Part shown: positions 1-6,699 of the stretch, piece after piece
How the letters are laid out: each line of letters starts with the position of its first letter
How positions within the stretch are numbered: position 1 is the stretch's first letter
Source: Bacteroides sp. CAG:1060
GTDB lineage: Bacteria; Bacteroidota; Bacteroidia; Bacteroidales; UBA932
Length of the DNA stretch: 8,240 bases
Assembly (NCBI GenBank): GCA_000432655.1
Contig: HF986272.1
Span: 1-8,240, forward strand
Direction: 5' to 3'
Position numbers and translations under genes: made by a program
The notes under the pieces: generated by a model
What the model saw: only the letters and a program-made list of their open reading frames with translations
Databases searched by the model: none
Told to the model about the DNA's origin: nothing

Positions 1-83
1 GCGTTGATGATCTGAGGATGCAGGCGGAAACTTGACTTAGCGACTGCAACATGCGGCAGAATAACTAAAATATACTATATTAG

Positions 84-101
84 CAGTCTAATCTCAGACT
101 G
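84..101. other. Short inverted repeat upstream of the membrane-protein gene
   Basis: CAGTCT at 84-89 and AGACTG at 96-101 form a perfect 6-bp dyad with a 6-base loop. No T-run follows on either strand, so it is not a convincing terminator. It lies about 60 bases before the start codon at 163 and could be an operator or a leader hairpin, or chance. An AT-rich 13-base palindrome (AATATA-C-TATATT, 69-81) sits just before it. Confidence 0.3.
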
Positions 102-162
102 TCCTGAAAAGGGGAAGTTTATACTTCATCAAATCCATCATTTTTGCAATACCATAGCCAGT

Positions 163-1389
163 ATGAAAAAATATGCGCTCTACCTCCTCCTCCTAGCACT
201 GATGACGCTCGCATCATGCCAGAAAGCGAACATTGCCGATAAGTTCCAATTCAGGGAGATTCCCGCTGATGAGGTTCAAAATTATCGTATACCAGTGACT
301 ATCAAGGAGAGCAGAGAGGTTTCGGTTCTTGACGACGATGACAAGGCGGAAAAGGAAATAACTCTTGAAAAAGGCACTAAGGTTACTTTGCTGGGACTCT
401 GTGCCCAAGTCGGCGGTCTAAGGACGATTCCAAGCATCTATAATGGCTCGAGGTTGAAATGGTTCGTTGCAAATGAAATGTGGTACGCCCAGCTTAAAGA
501 CGGCCGTCGCATCATTATGACCTTTCCGGAAAGGAGCAGCTACGACCCGGAAATGTTTGCTCCCGACAAGGTGGCGATGTACTATAGTAAACAAGGGGAT
601 TATGGCCTTTCCGAGGTTGAAAAGATGTATAATGAACGCTTGGAAAAGTCACCGGAATGGTGGAAAAAGGCACTTCTGCATGTGTCTATGTTCATAGATC
701 TGTCAAATTATTATGTAAGGAACTACTCGCTGAACAATCTTTTGTATAAAGACGGAACATATTACAAGTATTACCCTGCCACTTTCTCTTTTCCGGTCAA
801 GTGGAGTATTCCGCAGGAATTTTGGCGGCTTCTTCAGACTCTGCTTAGCTCGATGCTGATGTTTATTTTCTTTATTTTCGTGCTGCCATGGCTATGTATA
901 CGAGCCGCAGGACTTATACGCTTCTTCCCAAACTGGCTTGTCAAGATTCTTGCCTGCTTCCTCTATTGGTATATATTAAAAATTGTATGCGCATGGATGG
1001 AAGTTACTTTGGCCGGAAGAGTCTGGTGGCAATTCATTGTGCTGATAATCATGATTTGGGTCACATGGACCGAGGTCAAACGCTGCAGGTGTCCTCACTG
1101 CCATCGCTTTGGCTTGATAGATAGAGGCACAACATACGGTAATTGGCAGAACTCAACCAAGGAATATGATCAGGAGGAAGTTAAATCAATCGAAAAGCAC
1201 TTGGAACTTAGCGAAAATGGAACGGTGCTGGCTGGCAGTAGAACGTATTCAAATTACGGAATCAAGCACTATATAATAAATATTAGGTCCAGAACAGTAA
1301 CAGACCATCTGAAGTGTCCTCATTGCGGACGTGACATCAATTACAGATCACAAGAAAGCCACAGCAGCAAATCCGGTACGTGGAAATAA
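163..1389 (+). CDS. Hypothetical membrane protein: lipoprotein-type N-terminus, three TM segments, split zinc ribbon
   Basis: I do not recognise this 408-residue protein as a named family. Residues 1-19 look like a lipoprotein signal: MKKY, a Leu-rich core, then lipobox LASC with Cys19. Residues 20-220 are soluble; the stretch around 45-120 is beta-rich (EITLEKGTKVTLLG, then WYAQLKDGRRIIMTF) and may be SH3-like, which is a guess. Three hydrophobic segments follow at about 226-248, 257-279 and 286-303. The C-terminal part has C308, then CPHC at 310-313, and a second CPHC at 385-388 (LKCPHCGR), which together could bind one zinc with about 70 residues inserted between the knuckles. If the N-terminus is exported, three TMs put the zinc ribbon in the cytoplasm. 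The start is supported by the signal sequence; there is no Shine-Dalgarno sequence. The gene looks more AT-rich than its neighbours and converges on the xylanase operon. The coding call is firm, the function unknown. Confidence 0.85.
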   Translation: MKKYALYLLLLALMTLASCQKANIADKFQFREIPADEVQNYRIPVTIKESREVSVLDDDDKAEKEITLEKGTKVTLLGLCAQVGGLRTIPSIYNGSRLKWFVANEMWYAQLKDGRRIIMTFPERSSYDPEMFAPDKVAMYYSKQGDYGLSEVEKMYNERLEKSPEWWKKALLHVSMFIDLSNYYVRNYSLNNLLYKDGTYYKYYPATFSFPVKWSIPQEFWRLLQTLLSSMLMFIFFIFVLPWLCIRAAGLIRFFPNWLVKILACFLYWYILKIVCAWMEVTLAGRVWWQFIVLIIMIWVTWTEVKRCRCPHCHRFGLIDRGTTYGNWQNSTKEYDQEEVKSIEKHLELSENGTVLAGSRTYSNYGIKHYIINIRSRTVTDHLKCPHCGRDINYRSQESHSSKSGTWK

Positions 1390-1444
1390 GATACGCTGTC
1401 ATTTTCTTCACTACCACAGAGTCGATGAAATAAGCCTGACATAC

Positions 1445-1474
1445 AAAAAAGCGGCCGACAGAATCGGCCGCTTT
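1445..1474 (-). terminator. Rho-independent terminator of the xylanase operon
   Basis: AAAGCGGCCGA (1448-1458) pairs perfectly with TCGGCCGCTTT (1464-1474) around a 5-base loop, giving an 11-bp stem. Read on the minus strand, the stem ends in a six-T run (the complement of 1445-1450), the classical intrinsic terminator form. It starts 20 bases after the TAG stop (1495-1497) of the GH10-CE1 gene. On the plus strand the stem ends in only three T's followed by GCGG, so it would be a weaker stop for the convergent gene ending at 1389. It may still serve both sides. Confidence 0.9.
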
Positions 1475-1494
1475 GCGGATTAGTCTTTTTCAAA

Positions 1495-3642
1495 CTATTT
1501 CTTGAAGAGCATCGGAGCCATTTCATAGAGGCAGCGACGCCATGTGAGGAACTCGTGTGCAGTGTCCTGAGAAACGTAAGACATGGCATTGTATCCTGCA
1601 GCCTTTAGAGCCTCGGCAGCCTTGGTAACTCCTTCTGGATTCTCCTTGCTTCCGCATCCGATGAAGATACCCTTCACGCCGGTGCCTGCTACTTCTTCCG
1701 GAGTATAGGTACCACCGCTGAGAAGTCCCCAGTAACCGAATGTCTCAGGGCGACGGAGTGTGATAGCGTGGGTTTCCATACCTCCCATTGAAAGACCTGC
1801 CATAGCGCGGAATTCTTTCTTTGCCTTGGTTCTGTAGTGTGAATCAATGTAAGGTATGAGTTCGTCTACGAGTACGGTTTCGAATTCCTTGGCTGTGAAT
1901 CCACCCATGCGTCCGAATACGACATCATTGGTCATACCATAAGTCATGACTACGATGAATGGCTCTACGCGACCGTCGTTAATCATGTTGTCCATGATGA
2001 GTCCAGCCTTGCCCTGAACCGGCCATGAAGTCTCGTTCTCGCCCCAGCCATGCTGCAGGTAGAGTACAGGATACTTCTTGTTCTTGCTTGAATCGTAGGT
2101 AGGAGGAGTGTAAACGAATGCGCGGCGTACCTGCTGTGTGCTTTCTGACCAGAAGAGAACCTGCTCTACATTTCCGTGAGGAACGTTCTTCTCTGCATAG
2201 AAATCCTGATCGTGTGCAGGGATCTCGATTCCGCTCTCCCAACGGCAAGAGCCGAAGAAGAAACCGGTACCCGGATCGTTAACAACGCCACCGTCGATGG
2301 TAAGATGATAGTAGTGGAATCCTTCGTCCATAGGACCTGCGGTCGTTCCCCACCAGTATCCGTCGTCACCCTTGCGGAGTACGGTACCGCCCTGTCCGCC
2401 AAGACCGAGGCTAACGATTACGGAAGTAGCCTTAGGGGCATTGACGCGGAAACGTGCATATCCCTGTGAGTTGACCATAGGATATTCCTGGCCAGGGGCA
2501 TTGAATGAAGAAGGAACGAAGTCTTCCTTGATAACAGGATTGTCCTGTGCAGGGTTGAAATGCTTAACGATGTTGTAAGCTCTCTTAGGCTGATACTCTG
2601 CATCGAAAAGAAGAGGATAGTTGTTGACACCGAGCCAAGAATCCTTGTCGCCGAGGTTCCAGAATGTAACGCAATCCACTACGTCAGCGTGTTTGCGGAG
2701 CACTCTGAACAGCTGGGCATACTGGTCTTCCTGAAGAACTTTCTCGTAATCAGCTATCTTGGCTGCACCCTGGTTGAAGCGGAGACCGCCACCCATATCC
2801 TCATTTACACGGATATCAAGCTCTGTGATGTGGATGTGGTCAACGAGTTCTGCATACTTGGTGATGGCTGCATCAATAGCCTCAGGAGTAGGTCCATAGA
2901 TGTTGTAGTGACCCTGCATTCCGATACCGTCGATAGGCACACCGGCATTCTTCATCTTCTTGACCATATCGCAGATTCTCTGGCATTTTCCAGGATCAGC
3001 GTCGTTGTAGTCGTTGTAGAAAAGAAGTGCGTTAGGATCAGCTTCGCGTGCATACTCGAAAGCCTTGGCGATGAACTCGTCTCCTGCAATCTGGAAGAGA
3101 GGGGAGTTGCGGTAAGGCGATGCACCCGGATAGCGCTGCTCGTCTGCCATAGCCTCATTGACTACGTCCCAGCAGTAAACGATATCTTTGTAGCGGGAAA
3201 CGATGGCGTTGATGTGGCTCTTCATATTGGCGAAGAATTCTTCCTTAGGAAGAAGCTTGCCGTTCTCATCCTGATACATCCATGAGCCGATCTGACTGTG
3301 CCAGATAAGGCAGTGTCCACGAAGTTTGATACCGTTCTGGCGGCAGAAATCTGCGATTTTGTCGGCATCTTCCCAGTTGTACTCGCCCTTCTTAGGCTCA
3401 GTTGGCTGAGGTTTCATCGCATTTTCAGCGGTGATGCTGTTGAACTCCCTCTGAATGAGGGCAATCTGTGCCGGGTCGGTCACGTTGTTGATGTTGACGG
3501 CCACACCTACCTTGAAATAATCCTTGTAGGCATCTTTGAGACCGTCTGTAATCGGCTGCGGGGCGCGTCCGCGCGGCTGGGCCGATACAAGTGCACAGGC
3601 AGCAAGTGCAAGTGCGCAAACAGTGGTTTTTAATGCTTTCAT
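1495..3642 (-). CDS. Secreted bifunctional GH10 endo-1,4-beta-xylanase / CE1 feruloyl (acetyl xylan) esterase
   Basis: This 715-residue enzyme should cut the beta-1,4-xylan backbone and release ester-linked ferulate or acetate outside the cytoplasm. After a signal peptide (1-21), a GH10 domain spans about 30-362. It carries GHCLIWHSQ (109-117), the acid/base Glu163 in WDVVNEA, the nucleophile Glu274 in ITELDI, and the active-site Trp328 and Trp336. Residues 365-480 form an E-set, CBM48-like domain. A CE1 esterase fills about 485-715, with HGWGENETSW (531-540), nucleophile Ser618 in GLSMGG and catalytic His696 in TAHEF. The usual acid position reads GSKEN, so Glu667 would replace Asp. The layout resembles the characterised Prevotella ruminicola Xyn10D-Fae1A type. 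LAAC at 13-16 is a possible lipobox, so soluble versus lipid-anchored is open. It is the second gene of an operon, 24 bases behind the GH43 gene. Ferulate versus acetate preference cannot be told by eye. Confidence 0.95.
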   Translation of the reverse strand: MKALKTTVCALALAACALVSAQPRGRAPQPITDGLKDAYKDYFKVGVAVNINNVTDPAQIALIQREFNSITAENAMKPQPTEPKKGEYNWEDADKIADFCRQNGIKLRGHCLIWHSQIGSWMYQDENGKLLPKEEFFANMKSHINAIVSRYKDIVYCWDVVNEAMADEQRYPGASPYRNSPLFQIAGDEFIAKAFEYAREADPNALLFYNDYNDADPGKCQRICDMVKKMKNAGVPIDGIGMQGHYNIYGPTPEAIDAAITKYAELVDHIHITELDIRVNEDMGGGLRFNQGAAKIADYEKVLQEDQYAQLFRVLRKHADVVDCVTFWNLGDKDSWLGVNNYPLLFDAEYQPKRAYNIVKHFNPAQDNPVIKEDFVPSSFNAPGQEYPMVNSQGYARFRVNAPKATSVIVSLGLGGQGGTVLRKGDDGYWWGTTAGPMDEGFHYYHLTIDGGVVNDPGTGFFFGSCRWESGIEIPAHDQDFYAEKNVPHGNVEQVLFWSESTQQVRRAFVYTPPTYDSSKNKKYPVLYLQHGWGENETSWPVQGKAGLIMDNMINDGRVEPFIVVMTYGMTNDVVFGRMGGFTAKEFETVLVDELIPYIDSHYRTKAKKEFRAMAGLSMGGMETHAITLRRPETFGYWGLLSGGTYTPEEVAGTGVKGIFIGCGSKENPEGVTKAAEALKAAGYNAMSYVSQDTAHEFLTWRRCLYEMAPMLFKK

Positions 3643-3666
3643 AAAATGATATTGGTTGATAATGAA

Positions 3667-6555
3667 TTACCTTCTCTGCATCCTGAATTTGCTCTCGACA
3701 CTCCAGCCCTCTCTCTGAAGGATTCCCGGCTTTTCTCCTACGAAGAACATCAAAGCGCTTCTGTCGCCCTTGAGGTTCCAGTCGAGCCATTTGAGTGCCA
3801 CTACTGAAAATTCTCCTCCATGAGGCTGTCCGTAGGTTCCGCCATGTCCGACAGGGTAGTTGACTGCTACGGCAAGCACGTGGTCTATGCGCTTGAAGTC
3901 GTCCATGCCGTTGTTGTATGCGATGTCTTCAGGTCCTCCGAGCATATAGAGAACAGGAGTATGAATGCTCTTGAGGCTCTCTTTGTGAGGCATAGGCATA
4001 CCTGGAACTGCAGTGGAACTGTCCACGAAGAGTCCGCTGTTGCAAATCATGATGGTCTTAAGTCGCTTATCGGCTGCGTTGCTCAATGTCTGGAGACCTC
4101 CGCAGGACATTCCGGCAGCGGCTATGTTCTTGGTGTCAAGCTTATTGAAGTATGGGCTTGCCGGGTCAGCATTGACTTTTTCAGCCCAGTCGATACTTTC
4201 AATCTGCTGCTCTGAGGTGGACATTGCACCGTAGTTGGTCTGTCCATCGACAGGCATATATCCGGTAGCAATCACGATGTATCCATGGGAAGCTATTTCA
4301 CTTAGGAAATTGATATGCTCCCAAGGAGAATTTGTGCAGGCGCCGTTACCCCATACGATGACAGGAAGCGGGTTGTTCTTTCCGAATACGGAGAGATCCG
4401 CAGGGCGGAAAACCGTATGTGCTTCGAGGCTTGGTTCTGTCACCATGAGCGCTTTGTATGGACCTGTGCCTCCGTCTTCGACAATTTTCATCGCTGTCGC
4501 TGTCTCGTTGGCGGTTTTGAGGCTGAGGGTGTAAGTCTTGACAACGCCCTTGTAGTCGCAGACTATTGTTGCTTTTCCGTATTTGGTGACAGGCTGTGTA
4601 ATACTGATCTTGACGTCAGGATTGCTGCAGCTGGCGCTTACTTTTGGTATTTCGTTGCCGACGGCAGGGATACCGAATTCAGCTTCGTAATTGTTGTAGC
4701 CGGTATAACCGTTCTGGTGGTTGAATCTTACAGGAGTAGCCGGCATTTCAATGGATTTTCCGTCCACTTTGATATCAACCTTAGGCACCATAGGCATATC
4801 TATGGATTGCTTTTTGTTGCTGAATCCGATTCCGTGAAGTACGCATACCTGTCCGTCCTCTCCTTCAGCGATAAGATAGATGGCATGTTTTCCGCCGAGC
4901 CTGTCCACATATTTGGAAACGTCAGCGGTGAACTTCTGCGGCGTTCTTGATGAACGTGCCGGAACTTCAATTTCTGCAATCTGCTTTCCGTTCCAAGCCT
5001 TGTTGGCGTAAGGGCCGTCAAGCATCACTTTGATTTTGAACGCCTTGGCTGTCTTTGGAGTGAGGAACAGGTTGATCGCGGTTTTGTCGCCTGGGCGTGT
5101 GCCTCTGAATGGCTTCAGACCCATCTGCGCCCTGGAAAGGCCACCGAATCCGAAATACTTGAATCCTACGATATCACCCTTGTCCATGTTGACATCCATG
5201 CTGTTGTCCCAGATATCCCAGCTGTCCTGAAGGGCATTGTTGTTGGAGAAATAGCAGGCGTAACCGGCTGAATAATACTTGAATGGATCGAGACCGAATA
5301 CCTGGAATCCTTCGGAAGTAACCTCGGCGCCCGTGTAAACGTCACCGTTGGCTGCGGCTGCTTCCCATTTCTTGTCCTTTGCGTATGGATCGTATCCGCG
5401 GACAACTACCTTTCCGCCTTCGGAAACCGGCTTTTCGTCCCACTCTATAGTAACTGGAGCCACCATGGCCTGACGTGCGAATCCGTAGCCGCGCGGTGGG
5501 CGATGATAGAATACATACCAGTGTCCGTTGATTTCCTCAAGGCTTCCGTGGGTGTTGTGTCCGAAGTTTGTGGTGGTGAGGGCGCTTCCGTCCTGGTTGA
5601 GAACCACGCCGCGGGAATCCACGAGCACACCACCGCTGCGCCATGGTCCGAGAGGGGAGTCACCGTATGCATAACGGAGCGTGGAGTTGGAACTGCTGAG
5701 TCCGTAATCAGGTCCGGAATATCCTGAGAATATCATCAGGAATTTGTTGCCTACCTTTCGGATAGAGGATGCTTCATAGAAGTTGAAGTCTCCAGGATTC
5801 TGTCCTTTGTACAGAGCCGGATAAGTGGTTCCTTCCGGATCCCTTATGACACCGTAGCGTGCACTTGAAGGAAGGAAATATGGTTTCACCTCCGTTCCCG
5901 GCCTTAACGAATACATGGTGTTCTGGTCGAGCTGTGCTGCATTGGAAATCTGATATCCCCAGAAGGCATAGGCTCTGAATCCGATATTGTAGTCAGGGTC
6001 GTTCTTGTCCGTTATCTGCTCAACGTAGATGGACGGGTCGAATCCTATGATGCTTCCCGGCAGAGTGCTCTTTCCGTCCGGTGTCAGATTGACAGGGGTG
6101 AACGGTCCGTTTGGACGGCTGCCCTTGCAGACCATCGGTTCGCGGTTGGCACCACGGCTGTGGGGATAAAGGTAGTACTCTCTTGTTCCGTCATGTCTAT
6201 TGACCTCCACGAGGTCCGGGGCGAACATGGTGTCCCATTCTCCTCCCACCTGATAGGTGAAAATAGGGCCTTCGTCTCTCCAATTGGTGAGATCTTCTAC
6301 CGGAGCTGACCACATGCGGATATCCGCACCGCAGTATGCTTTGTATTCGAGATCGTGGGAGCCGATGATGTATGCGCGGAACTTGCCAGGGTTGTCCGGG
6401 TCTTCGAATACCCTTGGCTCACCATCAGGAAGATGCTCCCAGAGAGGAAGATAAGGATTGCCTGTGCCGACAGGAGTCTGAGCGGATGCGGATACTGAAA
6501 GTCCAAGCATCAGTGCAAGACTTGCGGCAGAGCAAATGAGTCTTTTGATTTTCAT
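3667..6555 (-). CDS. Secreted GH43 glycosidase fused to CBM6-like, Ig-like and C-terminal alpha/beta-hydrolase (esterase) domains
   Basis: This 962-residue protein has a signal peptide with probable cleavage after ASA (residue 25). A GH43 five-bladed propeller spans about 33-390: GEPRVF (45-50) and IIGSHD (63-68) in blade one, Asp173 in GFDPSI as pKa modulator, Glu261 in YEASSI as proton donor, and His336 in HNTHGSLEEING. The base is either Asp44 or Glu46. Residues 411-582 look like a CBM6-type beta-sandwich (KVMLDGPYANKAW, then KHAIYLIAEGEDG). Residues 590-683 look Ig-like. From about 686 to 962 lies a serine hydrolase with VWGNGAC (734-740), Ser817 in GMSCGG, and candidate triad partners Asp877 and His904 (or His912). 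The GH43 part likely removes arabinose or xylose from xylan; the hydrolase is probably an esterase of unassigned family. It is the first gene of the operon. Both domains appear intact. The exact sugar and ester substrates are unknown. Confidence 0.93.
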   Translation of the reverse strand: MKIKRLICSAASLALMLGLSVSASAQTPVGTGNPYLPLWEHLPDGEPRVFEDPDNPGKFRAYIIGSHDLEYKAYCGADIRMWSAPVEDLTNWRDEGPIFTYQVGGEWDTMFAPDLVEVNRHDGTREYYLYPHSRGANREPMVCKGSRPNGPFTPVNLTPDGKSTLPGSIIGFDPSIYVEQITDKNDPDYNIGFRAYAFWGYQISNAAQLDQNTMYSLRPGTEVKPYFLPSSARYGVIRDPEGTTYPALYKGQNPGDFNFYEASSIRKVGNKFLMIFSGYSGPDYGLSSSNSTLRYAYGDSPLGPWRSGGVLVDSRGVVLNQDGSALTTTNFGHNTHGSLEEINGHWYVFYHRPPRGYGFARQAMVAPVTIEWDEKPVSEGGKVVVRGYDPYAKDKKWEAAAANGDVYTGAEVTSEGFQVFGLDPFKYYSAGYACYFSNNNALQDSWDIWDNSMDVNMDKGDIVGFKYFGFGGLSRAQMGLKPFRGTRPGDKTAINLFLTPKTAKAFKIKVMLDGPYANKAWNGKQIAEIEVPARSSRTPQKFTADVSKYVDRLGGKHAIYLIAEGEDGQVCVLHGIGFSNKKQSIDMPMVPKVDIKVDGKSIEMPATPVRFNHQNGYTGYNNYEAEFGIPAVGNEIPKVSASCSNPDVKISITQPVTKYGKATIVCDYKGVVKTYTLSLKTANETATAMKIVEDGGTGPYKALMVTEPSLEAHTVFRPADLSVFGKNNPLPVIVWGNGACTNSPWEHINFLSEIASHGYIVIATGYMPVDGQTNYGAMSTSEQQIESIDWAEKVNADPASPYFNKLDTKNIAAAGMSCGGLQTLSNAADKRLKTIMICNSGLFVDSSTAVPGMPMPHKESLKSIHTPVLYMLGGPEDIAYNNGMDDFKRIDHVLAVAVNYPVGHGGTYGQPHGGEFSVVALKWLDWNLKGDRSALMFFVGEKPGILQREGWSVESKFRMQRR

Positions 6556-6598
6556 GATTATTTGTGATTATTAGTAGAGTTTCCGAAAAACCATCAAA

Positions 6599-6629
6599 CA
6601 AATATACATTATAAATGCGACACTGGCAA
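6599..6629 (-). promoter_or_regulatory. Predicted promoter of the GH43 / GH10-CE1 operon
   Basis: On the minus strand TATATTTG (6606-6599) matches the Bacteroidetes -7 consensus TAnnTTTG exactly. A TTG (6629-6627) lies 20 bases upstream, where the -33 element is expected. Transcription would begin around 6590-6595, giving a leader of roughly 40 bases before the GH43 start at 6555. The leader is AT-rich and has no Shine-Dalgarno sequence, as is usual in this phylum. The match is by eye only. Confidence 0.6.
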
Positions 6630-6654
6630 TAGTCGGAGAAAATTCTTATTTTTG
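6624..6654 (+). promoter_or_regulatory. Possible promoter of the D-2-hydroxyacid dehydrogenase gene
   Basis: TATTTTTG (6647-6654) matches TAnnTTTG on the plus strand and lies 45 bases before the start codon at 6700. At the -33 position, 20 bases upstream, the sequence is TGG (6624-6626) and not TTG, so this element is weak. It abuts the -33 element of the divergent operon promoter (6627-6629). Confidence 0.4.
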
Positions 6655-6699
6655 AAATCGAAAAATGATTTGTACCTTAAAAAAATAGTAACATAGCCC

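Noticed and set aside
1..35. Possible tail of an upstream plus-strand gene (frame from base 3, ending VDDLRMQAET then TGA at 33-35)
   Set aside because: Ten codons are too few to tell a real C-terminus from chance; the sequence to the left is needed.
139..146. CATTTTTG as a -7 promoter element for the gene at 163
   Set aside because: It has one mismatch to TAnnTTTG, no good TTG at the -33 position, and would leave a leader of only about 10 bases.
2560..3285. Long plus-strand open frame (241 codons) opposite the GH10 domain
   Set aside because: It lies wholly antisense to a clear GH10 gene, has no recognisable domain or plausible start context, and is explained by the codon bias of the real gene.
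4315..4950. Long plus-strand open frame (211 codons) opposite the GH43/esterase gene
   Set aside because: It is antisense to an intact multidomain enzyme with recognisable catalytic motifs on the other strand, and has no motif or promoter of its own.
6556..6699. Riboswitch or structured leader before either divergent gene
   Set aside because: Both leaders are about 40 bases, AT-rich and without convincing stems, too short for known riboswitch classes.
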